NCBI RefSeq assembly: GCF_026229185.1
Contig: NZ_JAGGJA010000004.1
Coordinates: 62,001 to 126,000, forward strand
Direction: 5' to 3'
Origin: Fodinibius salsisoli
Lineage (GTDB): Bacteria; Bacteroidota; Rhodothermia; Balneolales; Balneolaceae
Length of the DNA stretch: 64,000 bases
Shown here: piece after piece, positions 45,699 through 54,371 of the stretch
Numbering within the stretch: the stretch's first letter is position 1
Layout of the letters: every line of letters begins with the position of its first letter
Translations under genes and position numbers: made by a program
Notes under the pieces: generated by a model
The model's input: only the letters and a program-made list of their open reading frames with translations
Databases searched by the model: none
What the model was told of the DNA's origin: nothing

Positions 45699-46721
45699 AT
45701 GATGATAGACTTACGAAGTGATACTGTAACGAAGCCTACAGCCAAAATGATTAAGGCCATGGCCGAGGCCAGGGTGGGAGATGATGTTTTTGGAGAAGAT
45801 CCCACCGTAAACAACCTGGAAGAGAAGGTCGCCGATTTATTTGGATTTGATGCCGGCCTTTTTGTACCCAGCGGTACAATGAGTAACCAGCTGAGCATCA
45901 ATGTACTCACGGCTCCGGGAGATGAAGTGTTGATTGAAAAAACGGGGCATATTTTCAATTATGAATCTGCAGGTGCAGCGCACCTTTCATCGGTACAACT
46001 TCATCCAGTCCGCGGACATCAGGGAAAGCTTTTGCCCCATCTATTGGAGGATAAGGTGCGGGGTACGAACGATTGGGATCCGAATACGACAGTCATAGCT
46101 CTTGAAAATTCGACGAATAAAGGGGGAGGGTGCTGTTATTCCGAGGATGAGTTAAAAGCTATCAAATCCTTTGCTACAGAACATCAGCTGAAAGTTCATT
46201 TGGATGGCGCCCGCATATGGAATGCGATGACAGCAACGGACACAGAGGCAGCATTTTTTGGAAGTATTGCGGATACGATGTCTGTTTGTTTCAGTAAAGG
46301 GCTGGGAGCCCCTGTTGGATCCATGATGCTTTCTTCTGAAGCCAATATTAAGCAAGCCCGGAGAATGCGCAAGATGTGGGGTGGAGGGATGCGTCAGGTG
46401 GGCCTATTGGCTGCAGCTGCAGATTATGCCATTGAAGAGCATTGGCCCTTGATGAAGGAGGATCACCGAAGGGCCCGTGAGCTGGCTACGTTGATCCGGC
46501 AATGCCATGGATTGGAGATCGATTTGGAATCTGTGGAGACCAATATTTTAATTTTTGATGTACTGAATGAGTCGGCAGATTCCGCCATCAAACGGCTGCA
46601 CCAGGAGGGGGTACAGCTCGTTCCTTTCGGCCCCAACACGTTGCGGGCTACCTTTCATTTTCAGGTTACGGATGAGGATTTGGAAAGGGTGGTGGAGGCC
46701 TTTAAAAAGTGTTTTGGATGA
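45699..46721 (+). CDS. ltaE: Low-specificity L-threonine aldolase
   Basis: A 340-residue PLP enzyme of fold type I; ATG 45699 or the adjacent ATG 45702 starts it. [13 protein letters not shown] at the N-terminus, [23 protein letters not shown] (Asp binding the pyridine N) and the PLP Lys in [12 protein letters not shown] (about residue 201) are signatures. It cleaves L-threonine or L-allo-threonine to glycine and acetaldehyde. It is co-transcribed with the dehydratase just upstream. Confidence 0.92.
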   Translation: MMIDLRSDTVTKPTAKMIKAMAEARVGDDVFGEDPTVNNLEEKVADLFGFDAGLFVPSGTMSNQLSINVLTAPGDEVLIEKTGHIFNYESAGAAHLSSVQLHPVRGHQGKLLPHLLEDKVRGTNDWDPNTTVIALENSTNKGGGCCYSEDELKAIKSFATEHQLKVHLDGARIWNAMTATDTEAAFFGSIADTMSVCFSKGLGAPVGSMMLSSEANIKQARRMRKMWGGGMRQVGLLAAAADYAIEEHWPLMKEDHRRARELATLIRQCHGLEIDLESVETNILIFDVLNESADSAIKRLHQEGVQLVPFGPNTLRATFHFQVTDEDLERVVEAFKKCFG

Positions 46722-46873
46722 ATGGGGTTTTATTTCTCCAGACTTTCGAAGTGCCGGGGAAGTGTAATGCTTATACTAACCCAGCCTATGGTTATCAGAG
46801 ATCCTGATAAGTAAGCTAAAGGCTCCTCATAAAGCATTCAGGGGAGAAAGATTACCTAATGTAGAGAAATGCG
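46722..46873. other. Convergent-gene spacer with hairpins
   Basis: TTATCAG at 46792-46798 pairs with CTGATAA at 46804-46810, and AATGCTT / AAGCATT sit as an outer inverted pair. It separates the aldolase (plus) from the next gene (minus). A bidirectional transcript end is plausible, but no strong T-run is present. Confidence 0.35.
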
Positions 46874-47305
46874 TCAGTCCAGTTTCTCATTGTTTTGATA
46901 CGACTTAAACAGCGGATTATCCCGATCGACAACCGGCTGATCGTAAATTTGATAGACCCCAAACTCAAATTGATTATTGATGTATGGACTAACTACATCC
47001 AGAAATTTCCAAAACCAGTTATTGCCCATCCGTTTTTCAAGCTCCTCACGGTACGCCTCTACGGCCATATCCAAATACTCCTGTCCCTTAAAGGGAGGTT
47101 GGTAATACTGGGTTTCTTCCGGAACCTGGTAGCTTCCCATCTCTGTCATTATTCCCCCTGATCCGGGTCGGTCAAACTCCGGTTGTTGCAGCGGACGTTC
47201 TTGCTCGGGCTCCAGGTTGAGCTCCTGCCTGGTAGTATCAGTCTCTTGAGCCGTAGCTAAAGCCGGGAGCAGAAAGAATAATCCAACGATAAGTAACGAT
47301 GACAT
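46874..47305 (-). CDS. Secreted protein of unknown function
   Basis: The ATG at 47305 gives 143 residues with a clean signal peptide ending near ALATAQ; an in-frame TTG further upstream is disfavoured. The mature protein begins with a low-complexity Glu/Gln/Pro stretch, then a helical segment (EYLDMAVEAYREELEKRMGN) and an aromatic C-terminus (WFWKFLDVVSPYINNQFEFG). I do not recognise a family. It lies 71 bp downstream of the ArgD-like gene on the same strand, which may be coincidental. Confidence 0.6.
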   Translation of the reverse strand: MSSLLIVGLFFLLPALATAQETDTTRQELNLEPEQERPLQQPEFDRPGSGGIMTEMGSYQVPEETQYYQPPFKGQEYLDMAVEAYREELEKRMGNNWFWKFLDVVSPYINNQFEFGVYQIYDQPVVDRDNPLFKSYQNNEKLD

Positions 47306-47376
47306 TATTCGATATGTGACGGCCTGTGACAATGACAAAGATTTAATTAGGTTTAGCTATCATAACTGTAAAAGAA

Positions 47377-48570
47377 TCAATTTGTTGTCTTTGACGGGGC
47401 CGTTTTTTTGATGGATGAAACCAAGACCTCAGCTGCTTGCTCTAATTCTTTATGGCTGATAACAAGGGGAGGAACCAAGCGGATGACATTGCCACTTGTG
47501 CAATTAGACAGCACGCTTTGCTTCATCATTTCTTCGACGACAGGGCGGCCTTCAAAGCTTAACTCCACGCCAATCATCAACCCCTTGCCGCGGATGTCAG
47601 AAACACAGGAGAGATCTTCGGTTAGCTCCGTTAGCAACTCCACAAAGAAAGCACCTTTTTGGGCCGCGGCCTGTACTAATTTTTCATCTTTGATCACATT
47701 AATAGCGGTGTGAGATGTAGCGCAAGCCAGCGGATTTCCACCATAGGTGCTACCGTGAGCACCGAACTCCATAGCGTCCGCAACATGAGGCTGGCAGAGC
47801 ATTCCGCCAATGGGAAATCCACCACCCATGGCCTTGGCAATAGCTATGATATCGGGCTCAATATCATAGTGCTCAAAGCTAAACATCTTACCGGTTCGGC
47901 CCATGCCGGTCTGTACTTCATCAACAATAAATAGCGCCTTATGCTTCTCGCAAAGCTGCTGAATTTCTTGCATATATTCTTCAGAAGCGACCTGAAGTCC
48001 GCCTGATCCTTGTACCGTTTCGAGTACAATACCAAGCGTTTGGTCGGTAAAAACCGATTTTAGAGCGTCAATATCGTTAAAAGGAACCTCAGAGAAGCCG
48101 TTTAAGAGCGGATCGTAGTTCTTGGCATACTTTGGCATGCCCATAGATATTGTAGCCATTGTACGGCCGTGAAATGCGTTACTGACCGTAATTAAGGGTC
48201 CATTTTTCTTATTTTGGACTCCAAATCTCCTTGCAGCCTTCAGGCAAGCCTCCATAGCTTCGGCACCACTGTTGCAAAGAAAGCCGTGGCTCATCCCGGA
48301 AATATCGGAGAGTAACTGCAGTAATTGGGCCTGCGGTTTACTGTAATAAAAGTTGGAAATATGCATCAATTCCCGGGACTGTTTTTGGATGGTTTCAACC
48401 ACCTTTGGATGGCAATGTCCCAGGCTGTTTACCGCGATGCCTGCAAGCACATCCAGGTACTCATTTCCTGCTTCATCCCACACCTTTGACCCCCTACCTT
48501 TGACCAGGGTAATGGGGTAACGATTGTAGACTGGGAGATGATATTTTTCAGTGATCTGTTGGGCGTCCAT
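47377..48570 (-). CDS. argD: Acetylornithine/ornithine-type aminotransferase (class III)
   Basis: A 397-residue PLP enzyme. GSKVWDEAGNEYLDVLAGIAV, FLCNSGAEAMEACLKAAR, NAFHGRTMA, VDEVQTGMGRTGKMF and the PLP Lys246 in AIAKAMGGGFP are the class III signatures. The length matches ArgD rather than longer omega-aminotransferases. It would transfer an amino group between N-acetylornithine and 2-oxoglutarate in arginine biosynthesis. No other arg genes are adjacent, so a different omega-amino acid substrate is possible. Confidence 0.82.
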   Translation of the reverse strand: MDAQQITEKYHLPVYNRYPITLVKGRGSKVWDEAGNEYLDVLAGIAVNSLGHCHPKVVETIQKQSRELMHISNFYYSKPQAQLLQLLSDISGMSHGFLCNSGAEAMEACLKAARRFGVQNKKNGPLITVSNAFHGRTMATISMGMPKYAKNYDPLLNGFSEVPFNDIDALKSVFTDQTLGIVLETVQGSGGLQVASEEYMQEIQQLCEKHKALFIVDEVQTGMGRTGKMFSFEHYDIEPDIIAIAKAMGGGFPIGGMLCQPHVADAMEFGAHGSTYGGNPLACATSHTAINVIKDEKLVQAAAQKGAFFVELLTELTEDLSCVSDIRGKGLMIGVELSFEGRPVVEEMMKQSVLSNCTSGNVIRLVPPLVISHKELEQAAEVLVSSIKKTAPSKTTN

Positions 48571-49504
48571 GAGAGCAATCTTGGAGGTTTAAAATAAGTG
48601 GGTAGAAGACTCTGTAAAGTTAAAGAAAAAGCCATGCCGGGGTCCCCTAAAAACATCCCCAATCTAATGGGTTGTTGAGAGCCTTCAACTATTAAAATAT
48701 GGCGCGGGTAATTTTACAAAGTACCTCTGGACCATTCTAATTCTATGCTGTCAATAGTAACAAAAAAAAGTAGCTATTATGCAATTCAAATTGTAGGAGG
48801 GGAGTCCTCATTGAGAAGGGAAAACATTGTGGCTAACATTATTGAGAGAAGGGAGAGAGAAAGAAGTGGGGCTTTCCTATGATCAAAAATTTATGAAAAG
48901 TGCAAAAATAAAGGAGGCTGACATTTTAGCATGCTAATCTATTCGAATTGAGAATAAAGTGTTTCGGTGATGAAGTAATTCATTGATAAGCAGGCAGTTA
49001 TGTGGGTTAAATAAGAAGATAGAATTCAAAAGGCCTCTGAGGGCGAAAGAAGCCACTTTCGCTATTTGTCAATAGATAATTTAAAAGAATAAATAATCAT
49101 GTAATAAACTGATATGCAGTAAGTTGCAGTCATTATATAATAATTAATTTAAGTATATGGATTTGTCCTGCATGTGCGGGGCCTAAATTATTTAGGTGAA
49201 AAATAAAAGGGAATTGGAAGTGGGGCGATAAGGAGGTTGTGTAATAATTGTAAGTATATGATTATAAATAAGTTACAAATAGATATGTTTTGGTATTTTA
49301 AGCAAAAAAAGAGTAGTAGAGATGACCTAAATTATTTAAGTTTTTGCCAGTTATCAGGATTTAAGACAATTGTTCATAACTTTTTTTAGTATACTAATAC
49401 GCTGTGCCCCATATGTTTAAAGTTATTATATTAACTATTTTTTAAATAAGGAGAGCTATATGTAAGCCTATTGTCCGAAATTAGTGGACAAATTGTATAA
49501 AAAA
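48571..49504. other. Gene-poor AT-rich stretch with paired palindromes
   Basis: Nearly 1 kb without a credible protein or RNA gene. CCTAAAT-T-ATTTAGG at 49182-49196 is a perfect palindrome around one base, and a close copy lies at 49326-49340. TATATGGATTTGTCCTG (about 49154-49170) nearly repeats a 17-mer at about 35157. TTGTCC at 49471-49476 faces GGACAA at 49486-49491. It may hold a decayed gene, a small RNA or regulatory DNA. Confidence 0.4.
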
Positions 49505-49532
49505 AGCCGCTGACACATTTGCATCAGCGGCT
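49496..49532 (-). terminator. Rho-independent terminator of tex
   Basis: AGCCGCTGA (49505-49513) pairs perfectly with TCAGCGGCT (49524-49532) around a ten-base loop. On the minus strand the stem runs into seven or more T residues. It lies 54 bp beyond the tex stop. Confidence 0.9.
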
Positions 49533-49586
49533 CAAAAAAGCGAGGTGAGAAATCTAAATAAAGTAAATTATCGACAAGGTATTTCC

Positions 49587-51758
49587 TTACTTGATGGACA
49601 ATCCGATGCGGCCACGTTCCAGATCCAGCGAGACAATTTCGACATTAATGATATCTCCAACGGCAACGATGTCGTGCGGATCTTCGACCTTGCGATTAGC
49701 CATATTTGAGATATGTAACAGTCCATCCTGCTTCACTCCGATGTCTACAAAAGCGCCGAAGTCAACGACATTTCGAACGGTGCCTTCGAGGGTCTGTCCG
49801 GTGCTCAAATCTTCCATCTTCATGACGTCTTCCCGGAGCACTGGTTTGGGTAAAGATTCCCGTGGATCACGTCCCGGTTTTTGAAGGTTTTCGATGATCA
49901 GTTCGAGGGTGGGAATGCCCACGCCGATCTGTTCGGAAATTTGTGTTTTGTCGATGTTATTTAGCTTCTTTGAAATCGCTTCATGCTGCTCTTTTAAATT
50001 TGAAATATCGATGCTAAACAGGTTGCATAATTTCTCTGCTGCCTCATAACTTTCTGGGTGAATGGCGGTATTGTCCAGAGGGTTTGAAGACTCCGGAATT
50101 CTCATAAATCCGGCGGCCTGCTGGAAGCGAAATTCTCCCACTCCGCTGATATCTTTTATCTGTTCGCGGGTGGAGAAGGTGCCTTCGGTTTCACGGCGTT
50201 TTACGATGTTCTTGGCCACCCGTCGACTGAGTCCGGAAATATGAGAAAGCAGCGGAGCACTGGCAGTGTTCAGATTAATGCCTACTTGGTTCACACAGCT
50301 TTCCACAACATCGTCCAGCGACTGTGCCAACTGGTTTTGATTTACGTCGTGTTGGTATAAGCCAACGCCGATAGATTTGGGATCAATCTTAACGAGTTCG
50401 GCCAGCGGATCGAGCACCCGGCGCGCAATGGAGATGTTACCACGCTGTGCGGCTTCCAGATCCGGAAATTCTTCAGCGGCCACTTTCGATGCAGAGTAAA
50501 CCGAAGCCCCCGCTTCATTGACAATCATATAGTTGAGTTCTTCATCTGGATGCTTTTCTTTTCGCTTCTGGATAAAGTTGGCGACAATCTGTTCGGTCTC
50601 ACGGCTGGCCGTACCATTTCCGATAGCAATAAGGTTGACGTTGTACTTGTCGATGTAGCCTGCAAAAACTTCTTCCGCTTCTGCTACTTTCTTTTGTGGA
50701 GGAGTGGGATAGGTCGTGGTTCCCTCCAGGTACTTTCCGGTCTCATCCACTACGGCTACTTTACAGCCGGATTTATAGGCTGGGTCAATGCCCATCACTA
50801 CTTTGTGATCCAGCGGCGGCTGCATGAGCAAATTGGCAAGGTTAGTGGCAAAGGTCTCAATGGCATGCGCGTCGGCCCGCTCGGTGAGGTTGTTACGCAG
50901 CTCGCGCTCCAGTGAGGGGAAGAGCAGTCGTTTGTAGGCATCTTCAACGGCGTCCTGCAGGTGAGGAGTAAAGATGCTCATATCGTTGGTGATGACAATA
51001 TTATCAATATTTTCCAGCGTCACTTCCTCCCACAGCTCAACGTTCACAAAAAGAACGTTCTCGCGCTCGCCCCGGTTAATGGCCAGGATTTGATAGGGTT
51101 TCAGAAATTTGGCTTTGGACGAGAACTCATAATAGTCTTCAAAATTCGTGCGTTCTTCTACAGCCGGATTTTTTTCTGTCTTTACAACCGCATGCTCTTG
51201 GAAGATATCGCGGAGCTTTTCCCTTACGTCAACGGATTCATTAATCCACTCGGCGACAATATCGAGGGCGCCGTCCATGGCTTCCTCGGCGGAGGCCACC
51301 TCCTGTTCTTCATCCACAAATTTGGCGGCATGCTCCGTGGGATCGCCTTGCTCAATTTCTTGCTCCCAAATAAGCTCCGCTAAAGGTTCAAGCCCTTTCT
51401 CCTTGGCCATATCGCCTTTGGTGCGGCGTTTGGGCTTGTAGGGAAGGTATAAGTCTTCGAGGGTATTCAGGTCGCTGCAAGCGGTAATTTGTTCTTTAAG
51501 CTCATCGGTAAGCTTGTCCTGTTCATCAATTGTTTTAAGGATCGTCTTTTTACGGTCCTCGAGCGTGCGATGGAATTCCAGTTTATCTCGCACACTCCGG
51601 ATTTGTTCTTCATCAAGTCCACCGGTAGCCTCCTGACGATAGCGGGCCAGGAAAGGGACGGTAGCCCCGTCATCCAGGAAGTTAGCGACGGAGCTAACCT
51701 GCTTGGGCTTGAGGTTAAGTTCATTGGCAATGCTGCTAAAAATCTGTGAATCGGTCAT
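49587..51758 (-). CDS. tex: Tex family RNA-binding transcription accessory protein
   Basis: A 723-residue cytoplasmic protein with the standard Tex layout: N-terminal helical domain (KQVSSVANFLDDGATVPFLARYR), YqgF/RNase H-like domain around 320-450 (VMGIDPAYKSGCKVAVVD), helix-hairpin-helix region about 490-560 (LSRRVAKNIVKRRETEGTF) and C-terminal S1 RNA-binding domain from about 650 (GTVRNVVDFGAFVDIGVKQDG). It binds RNA/DNA and influences transcription. Length is slightly below the family average of about 770. Single-gene unit with its own terminator. Confidence 0.95.
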   Translation of the reverse strand: MTDSQIFSSIANELNLKPKQVSSVANFLDDGATVPFLARYRQEATGGLDEEQIRSVRDKLEFHRTLEDRKKTILKTIDEQDKLTDELKEQITACSDLNTLEDLYLPYKPKRRTKGDMAKEKGLEPLAELIWEQEIEQGDPTEHAAKFVDEEQEVASAEEAMDGALDIVAEWINESVDVREKLRDIFQEHAVVKTEKNPAVEERTNFEDYYEFSSKAKFLKPYQILAINRGERENVLFVNVELWEEVTLENIDNIVITNDMSIFTPHLQDAVEDAYKRLLFPSLERELRNNLTERADAHAIETFATNLANLLMQPPLDHKVVMGIDPAYKSGCKVAVVDETGKYLEGTTTYPTPPQKKVAEAEEVFAGYIDKYNVNLIAIGNGTASRETEQIVANFIQKRKEKHPDEELNYMIVNEAGASVYSASKVAAEEFPDLEAAQRGNISIARRVLDPLAELVKIDPKSIGVGLYQHDVNQNQLAQSLDDVVESCVNQVGINLNTASAPLLSHISGLSRRVAKNIVKRRETEGTFSTREQIKDISGVGEFRFQQAAGFMRIPESSNPLDNTAIHPESYEAAEKLCNLFSIDISNLKEQHEAISKKLNNIDKTQISEQIGVGIPTLELIIENLQKPGRDPRESLPKPVLREDVMKMEDLSTGQTLEGTVRNVVDFGAFVDIGVKQDGLLHISNMANRKVEDPHDIVAVGDIINVEIVSLDLERGRIGLSIK

Positions 51759-52031
51759 CTTAGAGGTTAGAAGTTGGAGATTAGAAGTTCAAAGTTAAAG
51801 GCTTTTTATAGAATCCATTTCACCCTTTCCGATGGAGCTGGATCAGGAACTAATGGAACATAAAATTAAGAAGGTATCTAATGTATTAGCACAAAAGATA
51901 CTGAAACAAGTTCAGTATGACAGGGTGGGATTGACAGATATTCTTGGAAATTATAAGTAGATTCTGAATTCTTAATTCTGAGTTCTATATTTCGGTAGCT
52001 GAAAATAATCACCCTAAGACAATATGTACAC
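51759..52031. repeat. Spacer with REP-like palindrome and short direct repeats
   Basis: ATACTGAA (51898-51905) and TTCAGTAT (51911-51918) form an 8-bp stem around ACAAG. The sequence CTGAAACAAGTTCAG plus TATGACA is the type of interspersed palindrome found in many genomes, often mis-called as peptides with PELVSGS. TTAGAAGTT is repeated at about 51766 and 51781. A 42-codon open frame at 51832-51960 runs through the palindrome and is not accepted as a gene. Confidence 0.6.
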
Positions 52032-52802
52032 ATGGAATTTGATTTGGATGCAATTCATACGTCAGCCATCGAAATTGCGAAGAAGGGAGGGCAGCATACG
52101 CTCAATTATTTTAACCAGTCGGTGGATGTTGAACGCAAGTCGGATGACTCGCCGGTAACTATTGCCGACCGGGAAGCAGAAACGATCATGCGGGAAGCTA
52201 TTTCTGAGCAGTTTCCGGACCACGGCATTATTGGAGAAGAGCACGGTCGGAGCAATGAGTCCAGTGATATTCAATGGATTTTAGATCCTATTGATGGTAC
52301 AAAATCTTTTATCCATGGGGTGCCGCTTTATACGACGCTCATTGGCGTTGTTGTGAATGGTAAGCCCGTTTGTGGCGTCATTTATGCGCCCGCCTTGGAG
52401 GAACTTTGTGAGGCTGCTGAAGGAAAAGGAGCCCGCCTTAATGGAACCGCCTGTTCTGTAAGATCATGTGATAGCCTTTCTGAAGCTACATTTTTGAGCA
52501 CCGATGCCTACACCGCGGTTGAATATAATTACGGAGAGGCATTCGACTCTTTGATCGATAAAACCCGTCTGCACCGTACATGGGGCGATGCTTATGGACA
52601 CATGATGGTGGCTACAGGTCGTGCCGATATCATGTTTGATCCGATTTTAAGTATCTGGGATGCCGCCCCAATGCAAACAATCATGAGCGAGGCCGGCGGC
52701 TTATTTTGCGATACGACTGGAAAAGAAACCATAGAGTCGGGCAATGGGATATCCTGTAGCCACGAGCTTATACCGGAAGTGTTGGAAATATTTGAGAGCT
52801 GA
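52032..52802 (+). CDS. Inositol-monophosphatase family phosphatase (histidinol-phosphatase-like)
   Basis: A 256-residue Mg2+-dependent phosphatase. Metal ligands are visible as Glu69/Glu70 in IIGEEHG, Asp85 and Asp88 in WILDPIDGTKSFIHG, and Asp210 in IWDAAPMQTIMSEAGG. The SFIHGVPLYTTLIG and HRTWGDAYGHMMVATGRAD segments resemble the HisN-type histidinol-phosphatases of this superfamily; inositol-1-phosphatase or CysQ-like 3'-nucleotidase are alternatives. No his genes are adjacent. Confidence 0.85.
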   Translation: MEFDLDAIHTSAIEIAKKGGQHTLNYFNQSVDVERKSDDSPVTIADREAETIMREAISEQFPDHGIIGEEHGRSNESSDIQWILDPIDGTKSFIHGVPLYTTLIGVVVNGKPVCGVIYAPALEELCEAAEGKGARLNGTACSVRSCDSLSEATFLSTDAYTAVEYNYGEAFDSLIDKTRLHRTWGDAYGHMMVATGRADIMFDPILSIWDAAPMQTIMSEAGGLFCDTTGKETIESGNGISCSHELIPEVLEIFES

Positions 52803-53192
52803 TTAATTATTTGCATAAGTGATATGCTCCAGATTATTCCGAACTAACTATTTTGGCCAGGTTTATGAGGTGTAGTGTTCATTTTGGCTTGACCCAAAAC
52901 GAACAAAAAAGTCAAGGCGGTGAATTCCTTGACGGCGCTCAATCGTAGCTAAGCTGCACAATTTCAATGGTCCATCTCGATGAGAGACTTTAGGCACCAA
53001 ATTGAGCCGGTGTGAAATTGTGCGGCCTCATAGCTACTACTCGCTTTTTCCGTCAATGAATTCGAGGCCAAACGGGTTTCAATTTTATGGTTAATCTATC
53101 CTATCCTGCTTCCCCTCCAAAGAAAGGGGAATAGATAAGTATATAAGTATAAAGGTCAAACGTAAGGATCTAAATGTGCTTCATCTGTTTGA
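52803..53192. repeat. 390-bp spacer carrying a large imperfect inverted repeat
   Basis: The left arm 52922-52966 (starting GAATTCCTTGACGG, ending GCACAATTTCA) is mirrored by 53013-53063 (TGAAATTGTGC through CCGTCAATGAATTC). The arms differ by a few substitutions and a small indel near their middle. The 46-bp centre is unpaired. Outside, TTTTGG-CTTGAC-CCAAAA (about 52883-52899) and TTCCCCT/AGGGGAA (53110-53116/53125-53131) make further small stems. The composite looks like a non-coding interspersed element. No transposase frame is present. Confidence 0.65.
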
Positions 53193-54206
53193 TTACATCT
53201 CAAGGACAACGCGGAAGCGGGCCTCATTGTTGATCATGTGGGCATAGGCTTCATTTGCTTCTTCCAACGGATAGGTCTCAATTTCCGGGGTGACGTCGGT
53301 AAGTGCGCTGAAGTTGAGCGTGTCTTCCGAATCTTTGGCGTCGCCACTGGGCCAGCCAGCAATAGACTTGCGTCCCATGATAAGCTGGAAGGGAGTCACT
53401 TCTATAGGATCATTGGTGGCTGCAACGACGATCAGTTCTCCATTGCGCCCTAATCCATTAACGACGGAAGAAATAGCCTCACTATTCGGAGCTGTTGCTA
53501 AGATTACTTTAGCACCGCCCATTTTTTGGAGTTCTTCAGCGGCATCGTTGGCGTTGGTATCGATGTACTCGTGAGCGCCCAATTTTTGAGCAAGTGCCTT
53601 TTTATCCGTTCCCCTGGAAAGAGCTACGACCTCGCATCCAAACTTGTTGGCATACTGTACGCCAAGATGACCTAAACCGCCGATGCCCTGCACGGCTACG
53701 ATATCACCCGGCTCAAGATTGCTGTTTCGCAGGGCATTGAAAGTGGTGATGCCAGCACACAGCAAAGGCGCTGCTTCTGCGGAGTCGAGCGAATCGGGAA
53801 TAGCGGCAAGGGCGCTTTCGGGAGCCGCCAGGTATTCTGCATAGCCGCCGTCAAAATGGAGACCGGTTATTTTGCCGTTTTCACAATTGATGAAATCTCC
53901 CTTGCGACAGGCTTCACATTTGTAACAATGTCCACCATGCCAGCCAACGCCCACGCGCTGACCTTTTTCCCAATGGTCCACCGATGTACCCAGCTTCTTG
54001 ATGGTGCCAATAACTTCATGTCCGGGCGTACGCGGATATTCAATGCCGGGCATCAATCCATCTTTTACAATGGCATCACTATGGCAGATACCACAAGCCT
54101 GTACTTTAATTAGAACCTCATTATCTGCGGGGGAGGGTATCTCTGTTTCAGTAAGTGTAAAGTCGCTACCTGCTTCAGGTACTTGCATTGCTTTCATTGT
54201 ACTCAT
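53193..54206 (-). CDS. Zinc-dependent alcohol dehydrogenase (MDR family)
   Basis: The ATG at 54206 gives 337 residues; an in-frame TTG nine bases upstream is less likely. The catalytic Zn site begins at Cys41 in CGICHSD, followed by TPGHEVIG; the structural Zn site is the four-Cys CYKCEACRKGDFINC stretch. The NAD motif GIGGLGHLG lies near 170. It is similar to AdhP/propanol-preferring enzymes of 335-345 residues. It oxidises or reduces small alcohols and aldehydes. Divergent from the following gene. Confidence 0.92.
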   Translation of the reverse strand: MSTMKAMQVPEAGSDFTLTETEIPSPADNEVLIKVQACGICHSDAIVKDGLMPGIEYPRTPGHEVIGTIKKLGTSVDHWEKGQRVGVGWHGGHCYKCEACRKGDFINCENGKITGLHFDGGYAEYLAAPESALAAIPDSLDSAEAAPLLCAGITTFNALRNSNLEPGDIVAVQGIGGLGHLGVQYANKFGCEVVALSRGTDKKALAQKLGAHEYIDTNANDAAEELQKMGGAKVILATAPNSEAISSVVNGLGRNGELIVVAATNDPIEVTPFQLIMGRKSIAGWPSGDAKDSEDTLNFSALTDVTPEIETYPLEEANEAYAHMINNEARFRVVLEM

Positions 54207-54371
54207 ATCTCTCAAAATTTTTTAAATTTACATTCTGTTTCTCTTAACACTAATCAGGTGCTAATCATTTGGGAGAAAAGGAACAAATTGGGGGATGATT
54301 TGTAAAAATTAATGCGATATTATACGACGTGCTATAATCCTACGTTTAGAGTACAAGAAGTCATTTTCGTA

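Noticed and set aside
49450-49465. Ribosome-site-like AAGGAGAG followed by ATG TAA
   Set aside because: The start codon is followed at once by a stop, so no peptide results; probably chance in AT-rich DNA.
49471-49491. TTGTCC-n9-GGACAA as an insertion-sequence end
   Set aside because: It superficially resembles IS terminal repeats, but no transposase, second end or target duplication is nearby; it is treated as a small stem only.
51832-51960. 42-codon open frame between tex and the phosphatase gene
   Set aside because: It runs straight through the REP-like palindrome and reads ILKQVQYD, a peptide typical of in-silico translation of that repeat; no family resemblance.
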